Assembly: GCA_026874595.1 (NCBI GenBank)
Contig: CM049321.1
Span: 7,686,979 to 7,750,978 of the forward strand
Origin: Sipunculus nudus
Taxonomy: Eukaryota > Annelida > Sipuncula > Golfingiida > Sipunculidae
DNA: 64,000 nucleotides
Direction of reading: 5' to 3'
In this document: positions 34,984-47,796 of the stretch, piece by piece
How positions within the stretch are numbered: the stretch's first letter is position 1
How the letters are laid out: each line of letters starts with the position of its first letter
Made by a program: the position numbers and the translations under genes
The notes under the pieces: generated by a model
What the model was told of the DNA's origin: nothing
What the model saw: only the letters and a program-made list of their open reading frames with translations
Databases searched by the model: none

Positions 34984-35816
34984 GGCTTTCAAGAAAGCGG
35001 GGGTAAGCGGCTTTTAACTCGAAATTTGTTTGGGACGCTCTGTTATGGGGATCCGAGCATCCGAGCATCTGGCTGCCCTTGTCGTTGTCATTCACCATCA
35101 TCTAAATTAAAGCATTCACCCTGCTATGACATCGGACTCTTGCTTTTCACAATGAGCAGTCATGTCATGACACGACACGATTTCTTATCATATAAAAATG
35201 CGATAATATCATTAAATACAAAAGATTAACATAAATATTATAAATTTATGATCTCCTAAACTTGGATGCTCCAAACTCAAAAGGAACCCCCCATCATTTT
35301 CCCCTCAGCGTCCCTGACTCTTCAAAATGTTCTTTCTGTTGAAAGTTCTGATATGTATATCAAAAGTATATTTTTGCAGATCAAATCCCTGAGTACTCTA
35401 TTGGTGGGACGCTAAGAACTCGTACACATGTACAGTCTTTATAAGAAAATGGACAAGAAATCAGTTGGCGGGTCCGCACGCGTGCACCCCCGAGAAAGCT
35501 TTCCAGTGAAAGCGTTTATCTTACATTTGAAGGAAAGGTTCAAAATCCTTGCCCGAAGTCACACAGGCTTAACTAAGATTTGAGCTTGTTTCAAAATGAA
35601 GGTGTAAACCTAATCTCCATATACCTCCATCAGACGATGGCAGAGGGCTTTAATCCATAATAACATAACAGCATCGACCGTTAACGGTACACACCTGATG
35701 CTTGCAATTGCATGAAACACGTGTTCATGTGCAATTTTCTATTATGAACATATATATATATATGAATAAAAAAAATTCTTATTATAAACTGTCCGTCATC
35801 TTCAATAAAATGGTCA

Positions 35817-35830
35817 GTGCCACCTACTGG
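35817..35830 (-). promoter_or_regulatory. CTCF-like site, minus orientation
   Basis: The minus strand reads CCAGTAGGTGGCAC, a full match to CCASYAGRKGGCRS. GGTCAGTG sits next to it, as it does near the 53.76-kb site. Confidence 0.4.
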
Positions 35831-36059
35831 CAGTGGGCGTAATCATTAAAAAGGGTTCTTAATAACGAAGCTTGCGTAACAACCTATGATGGGAACATTT
35901 TTACGCATTTCTACCACGGGAGATATATTCCTAGACTTACCTGTGCCCTTGATCTGGCGTAATTAGCGTTATTTCCTAAGATCGATTATAGCAAGCCTCC
36001 CAGATGTAGTCAAAGGGGATTTAATTCTTGTTGCTTTCCCTTCTATTTGTATTCATTTT

Positions 36060-36310
36060 CAATACCTCTGTCTCTGACGTCATATGTCATTAGGGCTCTA
36101 ACTGTGGGTCCCTAGGGGGTCGTGTTAAATCTTTGATATTTCCATTGATAGCTACGAGCACACACCAAAATAAACGCTGCCGAGATGCCCTGCTCGGCCC
36201 CTGCTGATATCAGCGTACAATCATAATATAACCAGCTCGCTGTGTAACATTGGCTATAAATGGATTTATGAAACATCATGCCATTTACGGATAAATAGGG
36301 AGATGCGTAA
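36060..36310. promoter_or_regulatory. Unique island with a CRE
   Basis: TGACGTCATATGTCAT at 36075 is followed by GC-richer unique sequence with TTTCCATTGATAGC, GAGATGCCCTGCTCGGCCCC and GGCTATAAATGGA. No exon recognised. Candidate regulatory DNA. Confidence 0.25.
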
Positions 36311-36374
36311 AACACTTTTGTACTTTAACATATTTTCCTTCAAGTAAAAATAGACCTGCATTAAACCCTATTAT

Positions 36375-36560
36375 GACAGGAAACAAATATATAGGAGGGA
36401 GAGTTGGTGATTCCGTGAGTGTGTGAGTCAGTTAGTCAGAGAGAGAGAGAGAGAGAGAAGGAGAGAGAGAGAGAAGGAGAGAGAAGACGGAAAACAGGTA
36501 TGAGTGAAAGTATGCATACGTAAACGACAGACATACACAAACATAATGAAGAGAATGCTT

Positions 36561-36615
<55 letters not shown>

Positions 36616-37400
36616 AGAAGGAGAGAGATGGAATACAGGTATGAAAGAAAGTGTGTTTACGAGAGTGTATGAGGTGTGAGCGAGAGACACATAATGAACA
36701 GAGATAATGAAGCGTATGCATATGTGTGAGAGAAAGAGAGAAGCAAAAAAACTGTATATGCGTGTGAGACAGAGAGAACGTATGTGTCAGAGAAAGAGCG
36801 AGAGACAAGCAGACATAGAGAGCTGTATAGGAGAGAGAGAAAGAGAGAGAAAAGCCGAGAGATGTAGAGTGTGTATACGTGAGCGGGATTCACACTTAGA
36901 CATCGAAAAGTGTATGATTGAGAGATAGAGAGAAAAGAGAGAGAGAAGCGGAAAAAAGTATTCGTGTGAGACAGAACTAGAAAACGTACGCGTGAGAAAG
37001 AGCGAGAGTCAGAGACACAAAGGTGAATGCATGACAGTGAAAGAGATAAGCAGATAACAAGTGTGAGACAGAGAGAACTTCAGCGTAAGAGAACAGATTA
37101 GGTTAGAATATTTGTGTGACAGATATACCGACAGACGGAGACTAAGAGAGAAAGACTGTGTGCTGAGATAGAGCCAGACAGACCGACCGTGAGAGAATAT
37201 GCTGCATGGGAGAGAGAGAGGGAGAGAGAGAGGGGGTGATAGTGAAAGAAAAAAATCTTAGTGAGAGATATGTATGGAGATGTCACGGGTGAGTAAAAGA
37301 GAGGTGGGGAGAGTGTATATGCATGTATGAGTGAGATACAGATTGATAGACAGAGGAACATTCAGAGAGGCAAAGAAACAAAAACAAACAGAAGACAGAA
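36375..37400. repeat. 1-kb purine-rich GA/GT cryptic simple-sequence tract
   Basis: The plus strand is overwhelmingly purine: GAGAGA runs, a GT run at 36561-36584, and words such as GTGAGACAGAGAGAA. Part is a degenerate tandem: AAACAGGTATGAGTGAAAGT at about 36494 recurs as ATACAGGTATGAAAGAAAGT at about 36633, about 140 bp on. The minus-strand Ser/Leu/His-rich frames of up to 126 codons are artefacts. Confidence 0.93.
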
Positions 37401-39040
37401 AGTGAGAAATGAATTAGTGTTTAAAATACCAATTAATGTATTCCTTACCTTTGGATCGTACTTTAGCTAATGCTTTGGCCAAGTTGCCATCCAGACAACT
37501 GCATCTAAACAAAGTTTCGGGAACAAAATAGTTGTCTGTCAGTGGCTTACATTGTCTAATAGTAGACCTCAAAATAAAGCTTAGGAAACAAAGACAGTAA
37601 CTCGTGGCCATTTAATTAGCACGGAAGTTCATGTCAATCATGCCAAACTTTAACAAAGAGCAATAAATGTAACAAAAAAAGACATTCTTTGTTAGTAAAC
37701 AGATTAGCTAAGTATCATTATGAACCAGGTTTTTGTTATCGAAACTAGAAGAGTTGACAAAGAAACTATCATATAGTGCATCGCGTTTAATATTAAGTAC
37801 TGCGACAGGTTATAAAAACCAAGTATAATAAATTTCATGTGATTTAATTTATAAAAAAAACTTTCCCCAGAATTACAATTTAGCATTTTCAGGGGTAATA
37901 TTTATCAACTGACTAGACCATACATGCCGTCATTGAAGCCTTTCAGAGTAACACTAAATGATTCAGTTTGTATTGGGTTTTCCCGTCTGGCTCGGGTCGG
38001 ATTTTGTATGGCTTGTCTCTCTAGTGCAAAAAAGTTAAACAAACTTTGTTGTAGGATAATTAAGGATATTACCTTGGTACTCTCATGTTTACATACCTTC
38101 CTGGTTCCGACATGACATACATGGCATTATTAGGTGTTAGGTTTTCATATAAAATTAACATTTTACGACAACACACGTGCGGCAATTAATGTTTTACGAC
38201 ATAAAATAAATTTACAAAAACACTTTATAGCACGTGCGTGAAAGGAATACTCTTCTAGGTCTTAGGACTATAATGAGCGTGTAAATCGTACATAGTTCAC
38301 GTGATATATTTACAAAAGTACAGAAGGTTATTAGATGTTCCCTACATTCTGGTAAACGGAAAACCTCGGTGTTTCCAAATTGGTATGTTTATTTTAATTT
38401 TATTTATAATATTAATGTTAGCAAACCAATGTTTCCTTCTGTATATCTGTTCAATATGATGGATATCCCTGGACGTCATTCTAAAATACAGGTAACACAT
38501 CTATATATTATATTTTATCAGGCTACTAACTTTAAAAGTTATTATTTTATAACATTTGTAATATACATGAATACAGTTCCTTTTTTTCTATTGAAAACGC
38601 TTCCAATTAAATGTATAGGTAAAAATACTTGAGAGCGTATATTTATACCTCCAAAATTAGAAATTATGTAAAATTCATAAAATTATTTCAAAATCTTTAA
38701 AAAAAATCAAATAGTTATGAGAAATCTCGATGTTCATATACATGTACTGAAATGTAGAGCATTTCCGGTTCTTCATGAGTATATACAGCTTAATTGGTTT
38801 CAGCGGTAGAGAAAACTGAACCAGTGTTTGAACACACTCCTGGAACAGTTCTTAGACTTTAAAATCCTAAATGCCTGATTGAAATAAGAATATTAACAAA
38901 CCATATATGATGTTTTAATGTCCTTCAGATGTTGGATGCTGTATAAATATTAAAGCCGCCCTTGTAGAGAGGTAAATATTCCTGTTGAAAGATAAATAAT
39001 AAACCTTATAAGCCTATTAAAGACCGATAACAAGATTTTA
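37401..39040. other. AT-rich non-coding DNA
   Basis: No gene recognised. Two GCACGTGCG/ACACGTGCGG E-box words lie at 38175 and 38231. Confidence 0.5.
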
Positions 39041-39420
39041 ACATATGTCGCCGACATTTTACAGGGGTTTTTTTACCACGTTAACTAAAGGTGCGTATTT
39101 CTCTGACACGTGGATGAAACATTTGCTGACTGGCATTGACTGTCTTGTCTCCATCGCTTTTCCAATAGAGGACGGAGGTAAAAAAAAGAAACTTGAATTT
39201 AGGCCAGATACCAATTTGTTGTTTTCCAAAAGTGTCACGAGGGGGCGCTGTATGTATGCCTCCCCCTCGGTGATCTCGTTTTCGCCTTGTACCTGGCCGT
39301 ACGATCACACTTCTCGTTTCATTAACGCCAGCAAACAGACCCGGCACGTGTACCACTCTAAATTAAACGTGGCCTGGCAGTGAAGCTACAACTCGCACCG
39401 GGCAGAGTAACCGCACAGGT
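39041..39420. promoter_or_regulatory. Unique island with strong CTCF-like site
   Basis: TCACGAGGGGGCGCTG at 39235-39250 fits the CTCF consensus (core AGGGGGCGCT). The block also has GACACGTGG and GGCACGTGTAC. It is open for 112 codons on plus and 91 on minus, neither recognisable as protein. Confidence 0.35.
39235..39248 (+). promoter_or_regulatory. CTCF-like site, plus orientation
   Basis: TCACGAGGGGGCGC, 12 of 14 against CCASYAGRKGGCRS with an intact core. Confidence 0.4.
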
Positions 39421-39452
39421 GAGCCTTCTTAACTAAAAATATCGACGGCCGC

Positions 39453-39455
<3 letters not shown>

Positions 39456-39484
<29 letters not shown>

Positions 39485-39732
39485 CGATTTATTATAAGTA
39501 GCAGTAGTAGTAGTAGTAGTATTACGACGACGATGATGATGACGATGAAAGTGATGTAGACAATTACGGTGATGTTGACACTGGCGATAACGATGTCGAT
39601 GATGATGATGATGACATGGACGATGGTGATGATGATGACGGCGCAGTGATTGATGACGATGATGACGTTGATGATGGTGGTGATGATGATGATGATGAAG
39701 ACAACGACGAGGATGATGAAGATGACGTATAG
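39456..39732 (+). repeat. (GAT)n-rich tract with a 70-codon Asp-rich open frame
   Basis: Pure ATG/GAT repeat at 39456-39484 passes through AGT repeats into a degenerate GAY stretch. The frame from 39523 to the TAG at 39730-39732 is open for 69 codons, and Asp dominates it. Third-position changes (GAC, GAA, GAG) outnumber first- and second-position changes combined. There is no ATG until Met in the middle. A decayed simple repeat is the default reading. Asp-rich acidic proteins are known in molluscan shells, so an exon is not impossible. Confidence 0.75.
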
Positions 39733-40382
39733 TCAGAGAAACGTATAGATAAAGAGATATTGCAAAATTTGTAAAGGCTTTCACAAAATTTAAGATGCAA
39801 AAATAAAATGACCGGTTAATATATACCATATAAAGGCTTTTTATATAAAAGCTATGTCTATCTGACACACCGTAATAAATCTCTATTCTAACATATTTAC
39901 GAGTTCAATGAGGGAATGGTGACATTCCTTCAAAAGTTATCCTGATTCTAGTATTTTTATCGGGTATGTTCATTCATTCACCTGCATGCATGTAGAACAC
40001 TGGTCATAATAACATTCTTTTAAAGAATACATTGTCAGCATTTTGTGTTTGCTGGATCAGAATTTAACTGCTGGTCGACCTTGGGTACTCCGAATCAAGA
40101 ATCGATAGTGTTTCCGTGACGTTTCAATTCTGCTGATATATATACCTGAATAAAGCGCAGGATATGTGTAAATACGTGTAGAACTATTTCAAGAACACCA
40201 AAGAAAATCACCTGCTCGTGTCGTCTTTATAACTCAAGTATTTTTTCAGCATAGAATTCTAAGTAAAAATAGTCACTTTCAAAGATTTCGTTCTTTTTAT
40301 TCAAAAAGTTAAGTTCTTTTAGATTATTTATAATGTCAATTGATTAACTTTTACAATTTTTTTATTTTTTTTTAAATTTTGT

Positions 40383-40390
<8 letters not shown>
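39733..40390. other. AT-rich non-coding DNA
   Basis: No gene, RNA or repeat family recognised. Confidence 0.5.

Positions 40391-40419
<29 letters not shown>
40391..40419. repeat. (TG)n microsatellite
   Basis: About 28 bases of TG repeat preceded by a short TATATA run and long T runs. Confidence 0.95.
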
Positions 40420-40421
<2 letters not shown>

Positions 40422-40647
40422 ATTAGGAGTGGAATAGTTATAACTTGATATCGTACCTCTCGCTAAATGTACAAAATCTGTGGATTTACCATTGAGAAAT
40501 CTGCTATCAATCTTTTTGCAAGACGGTTAAATATATAATAATATAAACTTATTTATTTTACATGGATTGTACAAATAGTTATTATAACTAATCGTGGCAC
40601 TCTCCATGGCTCCGGTGATGGCGTTCGGTAGTCTGCAGAGGTGGAGG

Positions 40648-40649
<2 letters not shown>

Positions 40650-40709
<60 letters not shown>
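40650..40709. repeat. (AT)n microsatellite
   Basis: About 59 bases of uninterrupted TA repeat. Confidence 0.97.
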
Positions 40710-40712
<3 letters not shown>

Positions 40713-42387
40713 TTAAAGCTTTGCACTACCAACGTGTGACAGCGTTTTAGATATTTCATGTTAATTATTAGTTTCTCGGTTAGGACCACAACAAAGTGGT
40801 CACGGCAGAGGGATGGCCATTTTATAGCGATGGTCATCAGGTATTTGGATTTCCTTTATTAACACGTCACAAAGCACCAAGGAGAACAGGGAACAGCCAT
40901 TACCAATCGTAAAGTGAATATTTGGAACACGTTTTTGTTAAAATTGTTGGATGTACATAAGCCTTTCCGTCTTCTGCGGATTGCTTGCAATAAAGTTCCA
41001 TCCAGGGTCCGCCATTTCACGTGTTAGACTCCTTGTGGGTTTCGAACAGGGTATCTGGTTTTGTGCCGAGAGAGTGTATCATTTAGACATAACATATATA
41101 AAGATTTTTTTTTTTAATTTGAATTATAAGATTTAGTATTAAACTTATGGTATGTGGCGTCACAAGTGGTTCACCTTTAAGACAAAATATTTTAAATTCG
41201 CCGATTTATGAGCCATACACTGCTGTCAAAAAATAAGCCAAGTGTTTCATTTAATAACATATATAGTATAAAAAAGACATGAGTGCATATTATTTTCATT
41301 ATTAAATGTATATATATATAGAGAGAGAGAGATAGAGAGAGAGGGGGGAACGTACCATAAAGGCTTACGAAGTTTACTTTAAAGAATAATAGAAAAATAT
41401 TTTCAACAGTATTTCTTTTATTACACTAGTAATCGGAAAAGTATATTGCTTGTTAATGGCAGTATCTATTAAATGAACACGGCGGTAATACGAAATTATT
41501 TTGTTCAATCTTCTAGATTTCAGTTTTTTTGGTGCACGGAGTTGTAGGAATAATACAAAAGCTATAACGAGTCGTTCAGGCATTGCGCAATTCTTTTGGG
41601 TTCACTTCGGTCTTCACAATATTTGCCTTTGATACTTTTAATAGGAAAACTTGTATAACACTCTAAGGATTCAGAAAACATCGTGGGTCTACAATTACGT
41701 GGTTTTTGGCATTAAACTCTAATCGTAACATTCGTGGATTAACCACTCCTGACTATGCCTTTTATCAAAATAAATACAGACCTGAACATAAGACAAAGTC
41801 GAGCAGTTTTAGTGATTGTATTGATTGTTCAACTTTCACTTGACTATATATAAGTAATATTATATGTCAATCTCACGCAAACCCCGCAAATCGTAAATAC
41901 GATTTATTCTGTAATCACTTTTTGATTACTAGGTTGTATCGTATTCTATGCGATTTATTAAGTTGCCAGCGTGTATGGTAATGATGTCATTACCCTGTAC
42001 ATAGGGACGACTTTTGTTAAAACTTCAAAACTATACTAACTACTAATTGATTGTGGTGTTTTTAATTTCGTGGAGAAATATATTTATTGTGATTTAATTT
42101 GTATCTGCTTACATTTTATAATTTCATTGATGAATATATATAGTCAACCCGTCCTCAAAGCGTCAAGCCCGGTCTCTTGGCATTATGCCAAATACACAGT
42201 ATCAGTGACAGTAAAAATGAGCAAAAGACAAAACTGCTGGTGTTATAGATCAGTAAGGATCCTTGCAAAATCGGACCCAGATTTTAACAAGTTCACAAAT
42301 TAAGTATGTATAGTTTAGTGGGTAGAACGATTACAGAATATAAATTTCAAAAGGGATATTATCACAAAGGAATATCTTTGGCACGGT
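40710..42387. other. Non-coding DNA, no gene recognised
   Basis: AT-rich. A short TATATA-(GA)n run followed by G7 lies at 41308-41349. Confidence 0.5.
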
Positions 42388-42693
42388 TTAAAAGAGATTT
42401 GGTCGAAAGGTGGTGTTTCTGATTTTTTCGGAGACAACCCTGTGATGCGAATGTGTGTTGGTGTGTAATGGGGTAAATTTCACCTGGGGTGGGCTCGTTC
42501 CAGCTACACCCGCTGCCATCAGTACAACATAGCGTGCCTGTTGCCGTACCGCTTGTGTACATATGTGCTGAGGTGTATCCACCAATGCGGCTAAGGGGAT
42601 GCCAGACATAGATCCAGCAGACGAGAAGCTGCTAGTCCCTCCGAGTAATTGCCACAGCTGTTCGCAGCCAAACCAACCACCAGCAAGTGTCAT
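42388..42693 (-). CDS. Unrecognised coding-like island
   Basis: A GC-rich block with a 101-codon minus frame (M-T-L-A-G-G-W-F-G...). A good donor, CCCCAG|GTGAAA, lies at about 42485. A second minus frame over the same bases contains C-C-T-D-G-S-G-C-S-W-N-E and ends at the same donor, with a possible acceptor CATCCCCTTAG upstream. I cannot tell which frame, if either, is used. The block also contains GCAGACGA on the plus strand (42617), seen in other islands, so regulatory DNA is an alternative. No family is recognised. Confidence 0.22.
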   Translation of the reverse strand: MTLAGGWFGCEQLWQLLGGTSSFSSAGSMSGIPLAALVDTPQHICTQAVRQQARYVVLMAAGVAGTSPPQVKFTPLHTNTHSHHRVVSEKIRNTTFRPNLF

Positions 42694-44000
42694 TCATTTG
42701 TACTTCTTATTTGCATACTCTTGGCTTCCGGAATATTCGCGATGTCTTAATGCGCGATGCTTCGAAAACATAGCGGAAATGTATTAAATGACAAAAATTA
42801 AGTGCAAGTAATATATTAAATTATCATCAATAGTTGCATCTGAAAAAAAAAACCATTTGTAAATAACCGCAGTTTAAGGCGGTTTAATCAGTTTAAGGGA
42901 TGTTAATCTCATTTGCTTTCATTTTGTGCCTATGGACGTTTTCCGTATAGGTTTTACTATATATAGAACGGTAAATGTACAGTAGTTAGGAGGTCAATCA
43001 TTATTTAATTTGTACTTCCGAATGAGGAATAATATTTTTATCTTTGGTTGGTTGCTTTGATGGTTGGTTCTACTAATAGCGTCTGTACTGAAAATATTAG
43101 TGAGCGGACCTATGAAATTATTTGGAGTTAGAGTAACACTCTAGAACAATATATTTTTAAGGATTATTTACCATTTTGAAGCTTCTTTATCCCGACTGAG
43201 GGCGAGAGCGTCGCCTCTCACTGGTATTAGGAATGGCGGGCAGATCTGGCTGTAATGGAATCATACAGTTCATGAGCCGTGAAAAAAAAAAAACATTTCT
43301 ATCAGCTTGGATGAAAACATTTCCTGCGCCTTCGTACCACACACAAAACTTTGATCTGGATCCTGGATCTTCTGGTAATATTTCGGATTAAGTAATCTTT
43401 ACTATTGGCGGAGGTATGCAGTCTCTGAGTGCATTTTCGTTATAGTCGTCATAAGCTTCATCAGACCTTGATCATAAACTTTAAGATAATTAAGTAAAAC
43501 AGCAAAGTGTTTTTAAGCATATATATTGTCTCCTTGTATATTCATTCCATTTAAAAATGTGGCCGACATTTTATTTAATCAAAAATTTTATATGAAAAAT
43601 AATTATAAAAACGATAACGTTAGCTAAAAACAAGATCAACCTTTTAATTCATCAACATCATCATCGTCTTTATCATCAACATTACAAAATTAATGACAAT
43701 ATTACTACTAATAAAAATGACACCACGTGATCAGTTGACCGTAAATACTGCCTGTAATTTGACCGATATGGAAGGGCATTCAGGTAATAAGGTACAGGCC
43801 ATGCCTTGTACTCGTAAAATTGTATACATGTATAAAGGAGACCCATGAATAAAGCCTGATGTACATAGTCACCATATAAGCCCGATATCGTGTCGCTTCT
43901 GTATACACTATTAGCTTATTGAAAAGTAACCATTTATGTCAATGCCACTTCAACCTGGTTGAGTAGCTGTTTTTTTTTTATCAAATTCAAGTGGATGACA
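42694..44000. other. Non-coding DNA
   Basis: No gene recognised. TCATCATCGTC-type words at 43650-43680 are a small simple-repeat patch. Confidence 0.5.
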
Positions 44001-44004
44001 CGGG

Positions 44005-44034
44005 CCAGAGTTACCGTACACGGTAGACTCTGGG
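44005..44034. other. Perfectly stacked hairpin / cruciform candidate
   Basis: CCAGAGTTACCGT and ACGGTAGACTCTGG pair across a 2-base loop (AC), with a small bulge between the ACCGT and CAGAGT parts. Function unknown. Neighbouring DNA at 43.9-44.15 kb is GC-richer than its surroundings. Confidence 0.7.
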
Positions 44035-44297
44035 CTCGTTGGTATGCCTTATTGTGCTAAAAGGGACATAAATGAGACGGGTGGAATTTTAGTCCATTCA
44101 GACGGCCCCTCATGTCGATGGCATGGTGGTCCGTGTATAACATGATACGAAAATGTAACTTTATATCCCCTAAATCTTTTCTTCTCCCAAGTATATTATA
44201 ATTATATGGAATCACATACTGTATCTTTCAAACGATGTAAAATGTTATTTTTGGGATCAGGTCAATAATTGAAATTTTTAATAATATATTATTTATT

Positions 44298-44300
<3 letters not shown>

Positions 44301-44344
<44 letters not shown>
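44301..44344. repeat. (AT)n microsatellite
   Basis: About 44 bases of uninterrupted AT repeat. Confidence 0.97.
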
Positions 44345-44347
<3 letters not shown>

Positions 44348-45180
44348 GTAGGTGTTGATTTATTACAATATTATGTCGAGAAATTCAAAAGTGAATGTTT
44401 AAATTATTGCCATTAAATGTCAAACATATTAGTGCAACTATATAAGCACTTGCATTGGTCAAATTTCATATTATTCTTGAAAATACCCGTTTAAAAAAGG
44501 TAGAATTTATACGCTTTATCCATGAAATTTGTTTTTGTCTAAAGACAATGTCCAGTAGTTCAAACGGTCACGCTCACTCCTGCGCTAATCGTTTATTAAT
44601 TGCACCTAATGTGCATAAATAGGGTAAACTGAAGGAAAAAGAAGCAATTGTTCATAAGTAATATTCAATATTCGATTTGCTTAATCAAGTGTTTGAAAAA
44701 GATAACGTTATCATGACTTCCTGGGATTTTTTATCACATTATATATCTGCACGCAATAAAGTACAATATGAAGTTTTTTTCTGGTATCATAGCAAAAAAA
44801 GTCTTTTATCGTTACCCCCTCCACAATCAGCAATTTATTTTGGGTTAGCTTGAAATATACTTCTCTTGGCTTTTCATTTGCGAAAGTGAAAAAATACCGC
44901 GAAATTAAATCATTCTTAATTAATAATCCTATCTATCCTTTATTCTACAGCTTCATTAGCAATACTTGTATGTTATCTATCAAAGTTGAAAGAGTGATAA
45001 TATAAATAATAACATACGTTTTATATTATCGTAAACCAAGCATTGATATTATAAATAATATCAGATATTATGTATTATCTGCTGATTATAAACAAGTATT
45101 TTTAATTCTTAAAGTTTATTATATTCTCTTAATTAATTTATTTGTAAAATAATAGTTATATTGTAGAGTGCTGAATGGTA
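44345..45180. other. AT-rich non-coding DNA
   Basis: No gene recognised. ACCGCGAAATTAAATC at about 44897 belongs to the CGCGAAAWTWAA motif group. Confidence 0.5.
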
Positions 45181-45255
45181 TAATCGCGAAAATAGAACCC
45201 TCGCAAAACACGGGGGGGGGGGGGGGGATCGCGAAATTTAAACCCCACGAGTATG
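45181..45255. repeat. CGCGAAA direct repeats around a 17-base poly-G
   Basis: ATCGCGAAAATAGAACCCTCG, a G17 run (45211-45227), and ATCGCGAAATTTAAACCCCACG. The two CGCGAAA...ACCC.(C)G halves are direct repeats. Similar CGCGAAAAT words recur at 20.97-21.11, 44.90, 51.05 and 54.82 kb. Confidence 0.6.
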
Positions 45256-46284
45256 ACACTGGCCACATTATCATCGTCTCCCATTGAATATATTAAGTCT
45301 CCAATTGATTTAACTTTCATTTATATGTACTTATAGAAAGACCGGAGCTTTACTTTCAGGTCAGTAAACAGAGACTAAGCAGAAATCCATGGATATTTCT
45401 ACCTACAAAATGACGGCATCGTTTTGTATCCTTATGGGCATCCAAAGTCAAGATTTCTTGATTCCTTGGGGATTTATGATTAAATGGTGTAGATTTTTGG
45501 GTAAATGAAACGCTGGTTCCCTTTTCTTGGTTATGAAATTAAGGCCAAGCAGCTGCTTATAGAACCAGACGGGGTCAGAGGTCATCAACAGGTATGGTAT
45601 CAGCACCTCCTCCCTGCGCAAACAGCTTGTACATTTAAAACCTTATAATCTATTGTTTTCATCAGCCCATCCTTACTGGTCCCTCCGAATCCGATCAAGT
45701 CACGCGGCCCGATCAAAGGGCAGGGGCGCGTAATTTTCTCAAGTTTATTTGCTAGTGGGGCTGAACAAAGGCAAGGGTGTTGCATCGTTGATTAATGCCC
45801 AAACCTTCATCAAATAGAAGATCTTCACACCTCCGTGCGACATCTTGGAAATTTCCTACGAGCACGTACAGCCAAACTGCTGCGCCTCCTTAGTGCCAGC
45901 ATGTTACGAACGCAATAAGCCCTTTCTGTCCCCCACTGTACGTGTCCCTGCAGAAACTAGCATTTGGTATCTTTACGGTAATGAGAAAAATGGCGGTACT
46001 CTCCGCGCGCTGCGTCTGCCTCGAACTGGTTTCCACCTCACGCGCCCTGGCATCATTTGCATCATTCTCTGCGCATGAACGATCAGCTCTGTGACCAGTT
46101 TTTATTTCATTGACATTCCGATTTATTTAACATTTCTCTTCTATTCAATTACATCAAGAAATCTGTTTTTTATCCGTTGTAAGATATCTGCGAAACGCGC
46201 CTGATACAACTTTTTTCTTTCTCTAACGGTGTGCGGATGTGATGAAATTCGTCATGAAAAATTCATTATAGTGTTTCTACCGTC
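45256..46284. other. Non-coding DNA with a CpG-rich patch at 45850-46080
   Basis: The patch contains AAAAATGGCGGTACTCTCCG, CTCCGCGCGCTGCGTCTGCC and, on minus, ATGATGCAAATGATG with the POU octamer ATGCAAAT. A 34-codon frame starts at the ATGGCGG and a 77-codon frame overlaps it. Neither is recognised. Promoter-like by composition. Confidence 0.35.
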
Positions 46285-46432
46285 TTATTGTGATTTAACT
46301 ACGAAATGTGTTACAAATGAGAAACTTCAAATTAAATCAACCTTTTTTTTTTATTTTTGCTTATTGTGATTTTAACTACTAAATGTGTTACTAATAAAAT
46401 CCTCAAATTAAATCACACTTTTTTTATCTTAT
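46285..46432. repeat. 76-bp tandem duplication
   Basis: TTATTGTGATTTAACTACGA at 46285 and TTATTGTGATTTTAACTACT at 46361 begin two diverged copies that continue through AAATGTGTTAC...CTTCAAATTAAATCA and end in T runs. Confidence 0.88.
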
Positions 46433-47602
46433 AAATAGTAGCTATCGTACTTGGACCATTCGCACTTTGATCCACATATTTGACAAAGCGTATGTCTTAA
46501 GTGTGTCATTAAGGACGTAAAGTGTGCCTTCTGAAATAAGTGAAACTTTGAAGAGTAAAGGTAATGAATAAATCACTTGTCATGATTGTTTAACAAAAAA
46601 CGAGCGAAACTTTTATAAAATATTATTATTAAAACCAAAGAGGGGTTGCACCAATAATTTGAACAAATCGAGGTATTCAAGGATCACTTTTATAAAAAAA
46701 AAAACAATGTTTAAAAAATATATATTAATTAAGAATTGTTGACTTTCGATATACTGCATGTTTAAGTAAACTCACAAAGGGATATAATAATAATGTCATG
46801 GAATTTCAGCGTAGAGCCTTTGTTGCACGACTTTTACGAGTTGAAAGAAATTGAAGGTTTATGATTTTAAGTTAAACTCTTGTGTTTGTGGGGGGTTTTT
46901 ATGACGTAGCACTAGGTTGAGGTGCTAAACATTGGAACTAATGGTCCGCCGTCTGACTAGTAGATTCATCCTGAAAACATGAATAAAAAAACCTTGAACC
47001 CAAAGGCTTAATAATAACATTTTCAAAGCTTATTCCTCTGTTTAAGATCTCAAATTCTGGCAAGTAGTATAAAAAGACAGACAGGCAGCATCTGATATTG
47101 GGTTCACAAAGTTTCCTTCTATACTTCCGCGTGCATGCGACAGTTATGTGTAGTCTAACAGTATTTCAGTCACACTTATTTACGTAGGCCAGGATTCTCA
47201 GCCCCCTTTTCTAAAATGTTCTATTCGCCCCTGTTTGTCTTACGATTACGTATGTCTTCATTTGATAGACCGTGCCACCTACAACACAGGGGCACTTACT
47301 TTTATCCTTACTTTTTCAAAATCAAGCTTATCTCAGCTCAACGACCATGGTCCTGCAAACAGCAACCTTAACATTAATTTTTGCCTCTAAAGGAAGTGTC
47401 TTCTTCTTTTTTTTTGTGCTTTAAGTGATTTTCTTTATACACAAACCCCATTCCCACCCAATCTGCTTCCAAAATATGAGCATTTTATCTAGGTCTGGTA
47501 AGTTCACTAATACTTAACTTGTGAAAGAAAGAATAACATTTAAGACCATAAAACACACAGGCCCAACACTTCATAAACACTATCCAAATTGAATTGTTTG
47601 GC
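46433..47602. other. AT-rich non-coding DNA
   Basis: No gene recognised. A weaker CTCF-like match (GTTGTAGGTGGCAC on minus) lies at 47272-47285. Confidence 0.5.
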
Positions 47603-47619
47603 GCTGAATAAAAAAGTAT

Positions 47620-47664
<45 letters not shown>

Positions 47665-47754
47665 TCACACAATTATTTCCATCACAAAGGTTTTTAATCA
47701 ATGTAAGTGCTGAATAAAAAAAGTATTATATATATATATATAAATATATATATA

Positions 47755-47796
<42 letters not shown>

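Noticed and set aside
36428-36893. 126-codon and overlapping minus-strand frames
   Set aside because: Ser/Leu/His-rich products of the purine tract. No independent support.
39386-39868. 160-codon minus frame rich in His and Ser
   Set aside because: Antisense translation of the GAT/AGT repeat.
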